This document shows positions 51,967 to 61,138 of a stretch of DNA of 64,000 bases, one piece after another. This stretch comes from Variovorax gracilis (lineage in GTDB: Bacteria > Pseudomonadota > Gammaproteobacteria > Burkholderiales > Burkholderiaceae_C), in the NCBI RefSeq assembly GCF_030317115.1, contig NZ_JASZYF010000023.1, positions 31,182 through 95,181 of the forward strand, in the 5' to 3' direction. Within the stretch, counting starts at the first letter, position 1. Each line of letters opens with the position of its first letter. The notes beneath the pieces are model-generated. The model was not told where the DNA came from and searched no databases. It saw only the letters and a program-made list of their open reading frames with translations. The position numbers and the translations under genes are program-made.

Positions 51967-52941
51967 TCAGGGCGCGACGGTCCGTGGCAGCGCTTGCGGA
52001 AACTGTCCGTGCGCATCGAGTCGAGACGGCAGGCCCAGCAGGGCGGCGAGGCGGGCGGCGTCGTACGGCGCGTGCACCTTCATGTCGTTGTCGAAGTAGC
52101 AGTAAACGTCGCGCTGCGCATGCTTCGGCGCGGCCCGCTTCGACACCCTGTGTGCGTCAGCGACCTGTTGGCCGCGCCGCCACGCGTCGATGCGTCGGGC
52201 CCAGTGCGCCAGGGCGTCGTCGTCGTAGCCGCTCGAGTACAGTTCCTTGTCGCCATGCAGGCGCACGTACACGAAATCGGCCGTGAGGTCCTCCATCAGC
52301 GGCCAGCGTCCGGCCGTATCCGCTACGACGAGCGCGATCCCGCGCCGGCGCAGCAGGGAGACGAATTCCGCATCGATGAAGCTGGGATGTCGCACCTCCA
52401 CGGCGTGGCGAATCGGGCGACATGCCGTCGATCGCAGCCACGAGCGCCCCTGGACGCGCCGGTCATGCCGGCGGCCCAAGGCGCGCGCCTCGTCGGTATC
52501 CATGGGCAGCAATGAGAGAAACTCGTCGAGCTGCTGCGCGTCGAACCGCAGACTCGGAGGCAACTGCCACAGAATCGGCCCGAGCTTGTCGCCAAGCGCC
52601 AGAGGACCGGACGCGAAAAAGTTGGCCAGTGGCACACGCACATCCTTGAGCCGCAGCATGTGCGTCACCTAGCGGGAGCCCTTGAGCGCGAAGACAAAAC
52701 CCGCCGCCGCCTCGTCGCGCCAGCTGCGGTAGGACGAGGGACGCTGCAGCGAATAGAAGGAGCCATTGATCTCGACCGTCGGAAACATGCGTGAGGCGAA
52801 GGCGAGGTCCTCGCGCTGCCTCAGCCCACACGGGTAGAACACGCCGCGCCACGGGGCGTAGCGCCAGCCCGAGATGCCGATGCGAACTTCGCCAGCGGTC
52901 TTCGTGTTGGCAGTCCTGGCGTTCACCTGTTCCCGAGGCAT
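51967..52941 (-). pseudogene. DUF72 gene interrupted by an in-frame TAG
   Basis: The 5' part (52941-52672) encodes VRIGISGWRYAPWRGVFYP and GFVFALKGSR, the classic DUF72 opening, then a TAG (52669-52671) in the same frame. Directly after it, VTHMLRLKDVRVPLANFFASG continues and the remaining DUF72 protein is intact to 51967. In the family the sequence is usually KGSRY/FITHM, so the amber codon stands where Tyr (TAC) is expected: a single-base nonsense change. Start has AGGAAGG upstream. A sequencing error or readthrough is possible; otherwise the gene is newly dead. DUF72 proteins are TIM-barrel-like and often linked to DNA repair. Confidence 0.8.
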
Positions 52942-53312
52942 TCGATCCCTTCCTGAGACGGGACGCCGACCTGGGCGATGGCGCGGCGCAGCGGCTCCTC
53001 CGCGCCGCCCAGTGGATCGTCGCAGTCGAACGGCGGGTGCACAGGGGTAGCCTCTGGCGTCCACGCGATGAAAGGAGCACGGTTCACAGTCTCGCGCAAG
53101 CAGGCCTCCGCATGAATGGCCACTACCTTGAGCCCGCTGTCTCGGCGTCCTTGTAGGAGTCGAGCGCATGCAATCACCGGAAACCGGGGTCGGTCCTGCG
53201 CAGACAGTCGTTCCTCCAGGACCACCTCTTGGCGGTTGATCAGTCGTCCGGCGCGCGCTTCTCCGGGGGGCAAGGCGAGCGCCCGAAGCGGTCCCGCTCC
53301 ATCGCGCCGCAT
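52923..53312 (-). CDS. Candidate hypothetical protein overlapping DUF72 start
   Basis: A 129-codon frame ending just inside the DUF72 start (19-base overlap). Its C-terminal two thirds read like protein (VIACARLLQGRRDSGLKVVAI, TVNRAPFIAWTPEATPVHPP, AIAQVGVPSQEGIECLG) with good GC3 bias. No family and no ribosome site are evident, so it may be real or a remnant. Confidence 0.4.
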   Translation of the reverse strand: MRRDGAGPLRALALPPGEARAGRLINRQEVVLEERLSAQDRPRFPVIACARLLQGRRDSGLKVVAIHAEACLRETVNRAPFIAWTPEATPVHPPFDCDDPLGGAEEPLRRAIAQVGVPSQEGIECLGNR

Positions 53313-53639
53313 TCCGACGCGTCAGGGGGAGTCCCCGTCTTGCGGCCTTTCGTCGTGAACGCGTGAACCGTCGGCCGACCACGGGCATCGACCCCGTCGT
53401 CGAGCGGCGCATGGCCCTGCCCCGGATGAAGCAAGCCGTCATCGATGCAGCGTGCACGCGGTGCTGTCGACACCGCAGCGTTTACCGGGTTGTCGGGGCA
53501 GGAGCGGCGATGTGTTCGGATCTTCCATGCCGATGGACGGGAAGCGCTTCCATCCCGCGGGGCGGGCTCGCGGGACCGTGTTCACACAGGCCAGCGGGAT
53601 GCAGTCGTGTCCCTGCTGGCGATATATTGCCGCCTGCCT
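52942..53639. other. Mostly non-coding stretch before patatin gene
   Basis: 698 bases. The only plausible gene is the minus-strand frame ending at 52923. Just before the patatin ATG, CCTATGCTTCA (overlapping the ATG) and GATATATT resemble RpoS- or sigma-70-type -10 elements, but a promoter so close to the start is doubtful. Confidence 0.35.
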
Positions 53640-55076
53640 ATGCTTCATTCATTCCGCGGGACGACCGCCTTTCCGATCTGGCTGCTCACGCTGGCCATGA
53701 CGTTGACGATGGTGGGATGCAGCCATCCGCCTTACTTCCGCAACGAGCCGATCGAGCGGACCCAAGAAGCGGACGGCTATCGGGTGGAACAGGCGTTTTA
53801 CGATCCGGACCAGGCCGAGGTCGCCATCGTGCTGGCGTTCTCCGGTGGCGGCTCGAGAGCGTCGGCACTGGCTTATGGCGTGCTGGAGGAACTGTCGAAG
53901 CACCGGGTCGCGGTGCGCGCAGGCGTGCGAAGGCTGCTGGACGAAGTGGATCTCATCTACGGCGTCTCAGGCGGCGCAGTGACGGCCGCCTACTTCGGCG
54001 CCTATGGCGACCGGATCTTCTCCGAGTTCGTCCCGAACTTCCTGAGTGTCGATTTCCAATGGGCTCTGGGCCGCGAGATCCTCAACCCGGTCGGATTGAC
54101 ACGGCTGCTCGACCCCGCGATCGGCCGCGGAGACATCCTCCAGGAGCGGCTTGACCAGGCGCTCTTCAAGGGGATCACCTTCGGGCAGATGCAAGGCCGA
54201 CCCCGCGTGGTGCTTGGCGCCACGGATCTGAGCACTGGCGCAAGGTTCGAGTTCACTCAGAACTACTTCGACCTGCTGTGCTCGGACCTGTCATCGTTTC
54301 CTGTGGCGCGCGCGGTGGCGGCCTCGACGACGCTGCCGCTGTGGCTGGCGCCGATCACCCTGGACAATCACGCCGGGCAATGCGGCGACTCGGCGACCCG
54401 CGCACTCCAGGCGTCGATGAACCGCGGCAGTCCCGCCGATCAGTTGTTGCTCGAAGACATGATCCACTACACCGACGGAAGCGGACGTCCGCACATCCAT
54501 CTGGTCGACGGCGGGCTTTCCGACAACCTGGGCATTCGAGGCCTGTTCGACCTCGAGACGCTGTCTCGTGGAGAGGCGCTGAGCTTGCCACCCACGAAAG
54601 TCCACATTCGTCGCTTCGTTGTCATCACGGTCAACGCCGCGACCGCCATGGGCAGCACGATCGACGAGAGTGCGGATATTCCGAACACCAACTCGGTCTT
54701 CAGCGCGCTGGTGGATCTGCCGATGGCGCGGAAGTCGCGCGAGACCGAGCTGTTGGTGGCGGACCTGAAACGGCGCCATGCCGAGGCTCTGCGAAATGCC
54801 AAGGAGGCAGGGCAACAGGGCATCGAGGACTACTACGCGATCAACGTGGCATTTCGCGGAGTCACCGACACGGTGCTGCGGCGTTCGCTGCTGTCGATGC
54901 CCACCACCTGGAAGCTCTCGCCCGAACAGATCGAGCTGCTGAGGAACGCCGGCGCCACGCTGGTGAGGCAATCGCCGGATTTCCAGCGCCTGCTGCGCGA
55001 TATCGGCTCCGAGCGCCTCGCCACGCCCCAGCCGCGGGCGACGAACTCAACGGGCACATCGGTGCCGAAACCCTGA
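53640..55076 (+). CDS. Patatin-like phospholipase lipoprotein
   Basis: A 478-residue lipoprotein: signal peptide ending LTMVGCSHP with the lipid Cys in the lipobox. Patatin domain: oxyanion GGGSRASAL, nucleophile Ser in IYGVSGGAVTAAYFG, dyad Asp in LVDGGLSDNLGI. The rest contains a helical insert. Hydrolyses lipids; probably periplasmic or outer-membrane bound. An upstream extension to 53445 lacks the signal, so the Met at 53640 was chosen. No lipase partner nearby. Confidence 0.93.
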   Translation: MLHSFRGTTAFPIWLLTLAMTLTMVGCSHPPYFRNEPIERTQEADGYRVEQAFYDPDQAEVAIVLAFSGGGSRASALAYGVLEELSKHRVAVRAGVRRLLDEVDLIYGVSGGAVTAAYFGAYGDRIFSEFVPNFLSVDFQWALGREILNPVGLTRLLDPAIGRGDILQERLDQALFKGITFGQMQGRPRVVLGATDLSTGARFEFTQNYFDLLCSDLSSFPVARAVAASTTLPLWLAPITLDNHAGQCGDSATRALQASMNRGSPADQLLLEDMIHYTDGSGRPHIHLVDGGLSDNLGIRGLFDLETLSRGEALSLPPTKVHIRRFVVITVNAATAMGSTIDESADIPNTNSVFSALVDLPMARKSRETELLVADLKRRHAEALRNAKEAGQQGIEDYYAINVAFRGVTDTVLRRSLLSMPTTWKLSPEQIELLRNAGATLVRQSPDFQRLLRDIGSERLATPQPRATNSTGTSVPKP

Positions 55077-55679
55077 GCGACGGCTCCGAAATGCGCAAAT
55101 TTAAAGCGGAGGAAACCGAGCCGTGGAAACGCATAGCGGTCAAGTCGAAGGTGCAGCAGGAATGAATCGAGCCCCTGCGTAGGCAGACCTGATGCGACCA
55201 TGAGCCGTTCGGAGCTGTGAACGGCGAGCGCGGCTGCTGGGCATCGCCGCAGTGATCCGCAGCAAGGGGACGCAGGTATCAACCGTTCGTCTTCGACATC
55301 GTCTTCACCTCAACAGGTTCACGTCGCGCAACATCGCTGCCGTACTCGGCGTTGCGGTCGAGCGGATGGCGAGCACCTCTTCGTCGACACCTGCAACGCC
55401 ATCAAGTTGTCGATCGGAATGGCCGGGCTGTCGGCGTCAGCGTCGATGATGCGATAGCTCGCAGGGGCGAGCGCATCCAGGACGCGTCGTCCAGCAACTT
55501 CTGAACGGCCGCCGTGACCTTGGTTTTTGAAGAACACCGGGTCGCGCGTGCGCTCGGCACCATCGCACCGAACTGTTCCGTCGTTGCCGAGGCTATCAGT
55601 CACGACGAGGACTTCGCACGGCACTCTCTGGGTTGACGAACATCACCGGTGCATCGCGCCAGGCCTCGCGTCCCCTTGG
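55077..55679. other. Degenerate stretch
   Basis: 603 bases with several short frames that read partly like protein (for example on the minus strand: ASYRIIDADADSPAIPIDNL). None has a start, domain or context strong enough to annotate. Confidence 0.35.
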
Positions 55680-56777
55680 TTAGCGCCTGGCAAGAGATTC
55701 GCCGGAGAACACTCGCGCGAGTTCGTAGGGCGCTACCACCTCGAGTTGATCGAAGCGGCATGCGCGCGGCGACTTGTCCAAGCGCCACCGCTCGAAGATG
55801 GCTGCGTGGCGGAAGCGCCGGCCCTGGAGATGGTCGTACCGGACCTCACACACGCGCTCGGGTCGCAGCGGCTGCCAGCTCAGGTCCTTGCCGCCACTCC
55901 ATCGGCTTTGCGCACCGGGCATACGCTGCGCCGCGTCGCGTCCCGGCTCTGCCCAGCCTGCCCACGGGTGACCTTGGAGCGTCGCCGCCCGCAGCGGCGC
56001 CAGCTCGCGCGCGAGTGAGCGTCGCGTCGCCATGTCGAAGGCCGAGGTCGAGCCAACGTGCTGAAGCACGTCGGCGTCATCGTAGAGCCCGAGCAGCAGC
56101 GAGCCGATCGAGTCGTGGCCAGACTTGTGCCAGCGAAAGCCCGCAACCACGCAGTCGGCCGTGCGCACGTGCTTGATCTTCAGCATCGCGCGCTGGCCCG
56201 GGGAGTAAGGTCCGTCCGCCACCTTCGCCACGACCCCATCAAGGCCGGCGCCTTCAAATGACTCAAACCACTCGACCGCCACGGCATGCGAAGTCGTCAT
56301 CGGCGTGAGGTGGATCGGCGGCGGCGCGTCGAACAGCAGCGCTTGCAGCATCATGCGACGCTCGTCCTGCGGCAAGTGCGAGACGTTCTTACCGTCAAGC
56401 CCGATCAGGTCGAACGCGACGAAGGAAGCCGGCGTCTCGCGCGCCAGTTGCTCGACGCGCGAGGCGGCAGGATGGATGCGCTGCTGCAGCGCGTCGAAGT
56501 CAAGGCCGTGGGTTCGGGCAATCACGATCTCGCCATCAAGCACGCAACCCTCGGGCAGCCCATCCGCCAGCGCCGCGAGCAGTTCCGGGAAATAACGATC
56601 AAGCGCCTTGGCGTCGCGACTCTGCAGGCGTGTCGTTTTGCCTTCGCGGAACACGATCGTCCGGAAGCCATCCCACTTGGGCTCGTAGAGCCAGCCCTCG
56701 CCCGCGGGCACCTGCGACGCAACCGATGCGAGCATCGGCGCAATGCTGCCAAAGGTGGGCAAGGCAGTCTCTGTCAT
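55680..56777 (-). CDS. ligC: ATP-dependent DNA ligase (LigC-like)
   Basis: A 365-residue stand-alone ligase. Catalytic Lys34 in EPKWDGFR; further motifs LDGEIVIA, FVAFDLIGLDGK, DGVVAKVADGPYSPG, MLKIKHVRTADCVVAG (motif V). An OB-fold follows to the end. Same family as mycobacterial LigC, a back-up for break repair. Third ATP-dependent ligase in the window, 35 kb from ligD. Start at MTETALPTFG. Confidence 0.93.
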   Translation of the reverse strand: MTETALPTFGSIAPMLASVASQVPAGEGWLYEPKWDGFRTIVFREGKTTRLQSRDAKALDRYFPELLAALADGLPEGCVLDGEIVIARTHGLDFDALQQRIHPAASRVEQLARETPASFVAFDLIGLDGKNVSHLPQDERRMMLQALLFDAPPPIHLTPMTTSHAVAVEWFESFEGAGLDGVVAKVADGPYSPGQRAMLKIKHVRTADCVVAGFRWHKSGHDSIGSLLLGLYDDADVLQHVGSTSAFDMATRRSLARELAPLRAATLQGHPWAGWAEPGRDAAQRMPGAQSRWSGGKDLSWQPLRPERVCEVRYDHLQGRRFRHAAIFERWRLDKSPRACRFDQLEVVAPYELARVFSGESLARR

Positions 56778-56802
56778 TGCACGTTGCGGGCACTGCACTG
56801 GG

Positions 56803-56925
56803 TCACGGCCTCGCCTTTGCGCCACCGCTTGGCTGAAAGCCCATCAGCCGCAGGCCGGCGTGCAGGAGCGCGTCGACCGCATGCGGCGCCCCGACCACGA
56901 CCAGGGGGCAGTTCGCGTGCGCCAT
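56803..56925 (-). CDS. Small ORF upstream of ligC (40 aa)
   Basis: Reads MAHANCPLVVVGAPHAVDAL then LHAGLRLMGFQPSGGAKARP. Strong GC3 bias, GGGAACG upstream of the ATG, and position 25 bases before ligC suggest it may be translated or be the 3' remnant of a longer gene. No family recognised. Confidence 0.35.
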   Translation of the reverse strand: MAHANCPLVVVGAPHAVDALLHAGLRLMGFQPSGGAKARP

Positions 56926-57751
56926 ATCGTTCCCCAGCGCACGTGCCGGCGGCGGCCTTCGAGATCCCACTTGGCGACGGATCGCGCTCAATGCGCGGTA
57001 CGCCAGCGAGCATGGCCCCGATCGGCACTTCAATCTCCCCACCGGTCGACACCCAAATTCCTCGCATCACGTGCACGATCCAGAGGAGCGCGATCGCGAG
57101 GACCGGCACCAGTACCCACACGACATAGGACATGACGTCCGCCGCCGTGTCGAGCGCATCGCCTTCCAGCAAGGATGCGTGCGCACGGGGGCCGACCCGC
57201 ATGACAGCGCTATCGCCGTCCACAGGCGGGCGCTCAAACGACCGGCGCGCCACTTCGTTGAACGCTCACTGGGCTGAAGCATGTCGGATCCGCTCCTGAT
57301 CGAAAGCGAATGTAGCGGCGGGTGCATTTGCGCGCAAAGCAAATATCCGGGATAAGAACCTCGCGCCGCTTTGGCTTTCCCAACGAGTCGGCACGCATTG
57401 CGGGAAGGGTTTGGAACATCGATGTGACCCACAGCGGGGAGCGGCGGCGGTGTATCCCGTGCCCAATAGCAAGCTCTGGCCTTGCACCCGTCCGCTCGCT
57501 GGCATCTCGCATCCCCTCCACAACTCCAGTGCGCCGCGTAGCGCGGCGGAAGCTCAGGCAGCCGTTGCAACCACTCCAGAACGCCGACGCTGCCACCCAC
57601 AGATTGACTGCGATGGGAAGGGCGCTTCAGCGGCTATCGTCTCCCGCGAGACCGGGAAAGGCCGCAGGAGCGCCCCGGCTCACAAGGGGACACGTGCAGT
57701 GTCCGCGTCCATCGAAGCGGTGCTGCAGCCGTCGAACCGCGAAACTCGCTC
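56926..57751. other. Gene-poor stretch with a palindrome
   Basis: No gene I can support beyond a possible minus-strand fragment with one membrane helix (YVVWVLVPVLAIALLWIV, from 57132). A perfect 12-base palindrome TTTGCGCGCAAA is at 57327-57338, inside a larger ATTTGC/GCAAAT hairpin. Confidence 0.35.
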
Positions 57752-57985
57752 TCAACGGCCAATCTCAAGCCGAGCGATGCGCCACCGAAGCGCCTCCGGC
57801 TTCGGGTACATCCGAGGCTCCCGCGGCTTGATCAGTTCCTTCCCGGACAGCTCGAGGAAGGGCCCGTTGCGCGGCGCCGGCCCAAGCTTTTGGCACCAAG
57901 GCCGCCCAGTCGGCCGCCGAGCGCCCGCGCCGCCAAGGCAAGTCGTGTTGCCCAAGTTCATGGCATTGAGCGCGAAGCGGCCCAT
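57752..57985 (-). CDS. Candidate hypothetical protein (77 aa)
   Basis: Basic protein (FALNAMNLGNTTCLGGAGAR, GKELIKPREPRMYPKPEALR) that reads like protein but has no recognised domain. The start at MGRFALN is uncertain. Confidence 0.38.
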   Translation of the reverse strand: MGRFALNAMNLGNTTCLGGAGARRPTGRPWCQKLGPAPRNGPFLELSGKELIKPREPRMYPKPEALRWRIARLEIGR

Positions 57986-58109
57986 GCGGGTGGATTTCTG
58001 CCTTGAATGCGCGACCTGCGTAGGACTCCGGCTACCCGCCGTTGCGCCATATTGCTGCACTGCGACATCGACAGCGAGGCTGTGATGACGACGAGTCAAA
58101 ACTCTGAAG

Positions 58110-58487
58110 ATGAAGGACCCCATGAGCCAGACTTTCAACGATGGCGTCCTTTCCAACGGGTTGCGAGACGGCTTGGAAGATCTCGTGGGCGATGTGATGC
58201 ATGCCCGACGGACCAACGACCTCGGCAGGCTTGCGTTGCTCTGCTACTGCGAGATCCGCCGCTGGGCACGCATCGCGGGCGAACCGAGGCTAGCGGAGCT
58301 TTGCAGTTGTCTTGTTGCGCTCCAGCCAGCCTGCGATCGCGACGGCTTTTTGCGCCGGGTCGATGGCGTCGTTGCGGAGCTCGACGGGGTTTGTCAGCGT
58401 GCCGGAATTGACGCTGGCCTGAGGGCGCGAACTGGAAGTGATTTTTCTACTTCAAGTCAGCGTTGCGCGGGCCCGGCCGCCGGCTGA
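58110..58487 (+). CDS. Hypothetical helical protein (125 aa)
   Basis: Helical soluble protein (LSNGLRDGLEDLVGDVMHAR, RTNDLGRLALLCYCEIRRWA, LAELCSCLVALQPACDRDG). Five cysteines in the first 85 residues. Internal Met (58122) is an alternative start. No family recognised; codon use is consistent with a real gene. Confidence 0.55.
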   Translation: MKDPMSQTFNDGVLSNGLRDGLEDLVGDVMHARRTNDLGRLALLCYCEIRRWARIAGEPRLAELCSCLVALQPACDRDGFLRRVDGVVAELDGVCQRAGIDAGLRARTGSDFSTSSQRCAGPAAG

Positions 58488-59277
58488 CCGACGAATCTCC
58501 GATCTGGCCTGGCTCCATCCCCGGAGACCATCGATGCGACGGCCATCTCGGTGCCTTCGCCAGCAAAGCCGAAGGCCCAAGAGCGTCGCGCGGCAGGCCG
58601 CTCGCCAACGCCTTCCCGCCGTGTGAACCTTCGCGATCGGGGCGTACTGACGACGTCGGGATTCATCGCGAAGTTAAGGAACTTGCTCTGGAGACTCTGG
58701 TGCAAGGTCGGCTCGGCCGGGCGGATGGTGGGTGGCCCGCCCTGCGCGGCGCGGTTCCATGGCATCGCTTGAATCTGGCGCCGAGACTGACGGTCCCTGA
58801 GAGCCGCATCAGTTCGCGATCTGTGAGCAACGCGCGCCGATTCTGAAAGCCGAATCGCTCGCCGACTTCCTGGTCGCGGGAGAATCAGTCGGGACTATGT
58901 CGGCACTGCCTTCAGAAGACCCCTCGAGTCCCGAGTTCTGTGTATCGGATGACTGCAATCGGATTGAAAGCGTGCGCCGAGAAGCAGGGAAGACAACAGT
59001 CGCTTCGAAGTCGCGTGTCGCGGGAGTGCAAAAGGCTGCTCAAGCCGTTTTGTTTCCTCCGCAGCGAGATACGTGGCGCTCATGCGAATCCCGGTGTCGA
59101 CCATATCCCTGCAGTCGTTCGCGCTGGCCCGCATGGAGGTCTGATTTTCGCTGCACAGTGGACCGCCATGTCCCGTCTGTGCCGCGCGGCTGCGAGCGAC
59201 GCCGGCCGAACAAAAACACGTCCTGGAGGTCGGTCGTCCCCATTTGCCAAGCCTGCCGGTCGAGCCGTATGCCTGGC
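58488..59277. other. Degenerate stretch with SHOCT remnant
   Basis: 790 bases without an intact gene. In one frame (about 58620-58695) the sequence VNLRDRGVLTTSGFIAKLRN reads as a decayed SHOCT domain, matching the intact copy ending the gene at 27131-28027 in most positions. Confidence 0.45.
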
Positions 59278-60834
59278 CTACACCGTCTGGCGCTCTCGGC
59301 CCGTCCAATAGGGCTTGCGCAAATCCTTCTTGAGGACCTTCCCGGTCGGGTTTCGGGGCAGTGCGTCGACGACGTCGACGGACTTCGGGCATTTGAATGA
59401 CGCCAGCCGCCCGTGACAGTAGGCCAGAACCTGCTCGATGTCGATGGTGGTGCCAGATTTCGCGACGACCACCGCCTTGGGCACCTCACCCCACTTCTCG
59501 TCCGGCACGCCAATCACGGCGACGTCGTCGATGGATGGATGCTCGGCCAGCACCCGTTCGATCTCGGCCGGATAGATGTTCTCGCCACCGCTGATGATCA
59601 TGTCCTTGATACGGTCGGTGACGTAGAGATAGCCATCGGCATCCATGTGGCCGCCGTCGCCGGATCGCAGCCAGCCATCCGCCGTGAATGCGGCGGCGGT
59701 GGCCTCCGGCTTTCCCCAATAGCCACCCATGCGTTGCTCGCTTCGCACCCAGATTTCCCCGGGCTCGCCGGTTGGAACCGGCTCGCCGGTGACGGGATCG
59801 CAGATCTTGATCTCGACGCCATGGATCGGCTTGCCCGCCGACACCAGCCGGTGGGCCACTGACGGGTCGGTGTGGTCCGCTACCCCGAGCACACTGACCA
59901 CGCCACACTCCTCGGTCATGCCATAGACCTGCTGCATCACGCCGGGGAAAAGCGCCAGGGAGGCACGCATCACGGGCAGCGGCATCGGCGAAGCCCCGTA
60001 CGAAAGCGTCTTCAAAGCCGAATAGTCGCGATCGGCTGCGCCGGGCACCTTGGTCACCATGGCCATGAGTGCAGGCACCAGGAAGGTATGGGTGATCTTC
60101 TCCGCTTCGAGCATCTCCAGCACCGCAGCAGGATCCGGAAGTCGCAACATGGAGATGCGGGCCCCCTGGCTGATGGCCACCAGCGAGTAGCTGGTTCCGC
60201 CCACGTGGTACAGCGGCATCGCCACCTGAACCCTGGCATCGGGACCCATGTCCTGGTCCACTGCAACATTGCGTGCGTGAGCGAGCATTCCTCGATGCGT
60301 CAGCATCGCCCCCTTGGGAAAGCCGGTCGTGCCTGAGGTGTACAGCTGGACGAAGCAGTCCTCGGGTTGGGCAGGACGAGCCTCGGCATCAGGCTCCTGA
60401 GCCGCAAGCCATGGCTCGTATTCGTCCTCGGGGCCGCCGATGCGGATCACTCGCTCGACGGTCGGAAGTTGATTGCGGATCTGTTCGATGGCGCCCGCGA
60501 ACTCGGGTCCGACGAAAAGAAGACGGGCCTGGGCGTCGTTGATCACATAGACCAGCTCAGGCGGCGCGAGCCGGAAGTTGACCACTGCATTGGCCGTCCC
60601 GATCCGCGCACACGCCAACGTCAGTTCGAGGCACGATGGATGGTTGAAGTCGAGCACCGCGATGCGATCACCGGGGCGCAGGCCTTCGGCGCGCTGGGCC
60701 GAGGCATTCCGTCGAACGCGCTTGGCCAGTTCGGCCCAGGTCCACTTCGACCCGCCGAAGGTGATCGCCACCTGGTCGGGTCGTTGCGCCTCCCAACCGG
60801 CGAGCACTGCGGTGAAGTCAGTCAGCGTGGCCAT
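59278..60834 (-). CDS. Acyl-CoA synthetase (AMP-binding family)
   Basis: A 518-residue class I adenylate-forming enzyme. ATP-binding loop LYTSGTTGFPKGAM, then YGMTEECG, and GEIWVRSEQRMGGYWG with SGDGGHMDADGYLYVTDRIKDMI; C-terminal Lys in NPTGKVLKKDLR. Activates fatty or aromatic acids to CoA esters; the exact substrate cannot be told. Start at MATLTDF with GAGGAG upstream. No pathway partners nearby, so it may be recruited alone. Confidence 0.92.
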   Translation of the reverse strand: MATLTDFTAVLAGWEAQRPDQVAITFGGSKWTWAELAKRVRRNASAQRAEGLRPGDRIAVLDFNHPSCLELTLACARIGTANAVVNFRLAPPELVYVINDAQARLLFVGPEFAGAIEQIRNQLPTVERVIRIGGPEDEYEPWLAAQEPDAEARPAQPEDCFVQLYTSGTTGFPKGAMLTHRGMLAHARNVAVDQDMGPDARVQVAMPLYHVGGTSYSLVAISQGARISMLRLPDPAAVLEMLEAEKITHTFLVPALMAMVTKVPGAADRDYSALKTLSYGASPMPLPVMRASLALFPGVMQQVYGMTEECGVVSVLGVADHTDPSVAHRLVSAGKPIHGVEIKICDPVTGEPVPTGEPGEIWVRSEQRMGGYWGKPEATAAAFTADGWLRSGDGGHMDADGYLYVTDRIKDMIISGGENIYPAEIERVLAEHPSIDDVAVIGVPDEKWGEVPKAVVVAKSGTTIDIEQVLAYCHGRLASFKCPKSVDVVDALPRNPTGKVLKKDLRKPYWTGRERQTV

Positions 60835-61138
60835 GGAATCTCCTCGTGGTTCTTGCAAGGCTGCTGCGGGGTCTTGCATCCATGCATGGGCGCCAGCATC
60901 TCGATCTTTCAATTGAAGGGGTTGCATCGACATGGGAGTTCGCACGATCGGGTGGCGCTCCCATTGTGCGAGCCTGCAATTCGCCTGGCAATCGGAGGTA
61001 CGCGCAGTTCAGCGCGGGGTCGCCGCGAGCAGGTTCGTGTCGGCGCATGTGGCCAGATGTCTTTCCATTGACGCCTTGCCCGGCGTGCGAGGGGCGCAGG
61101 CTCTGAGCGCCAGCGCCGGGTGCCGTGCGCGCGGCATG
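60835..61138. other. Intergenic stretch
   Basis: 304 bases between two minus-strand genes; no gene or terminator supported. Confidence 0.3.
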
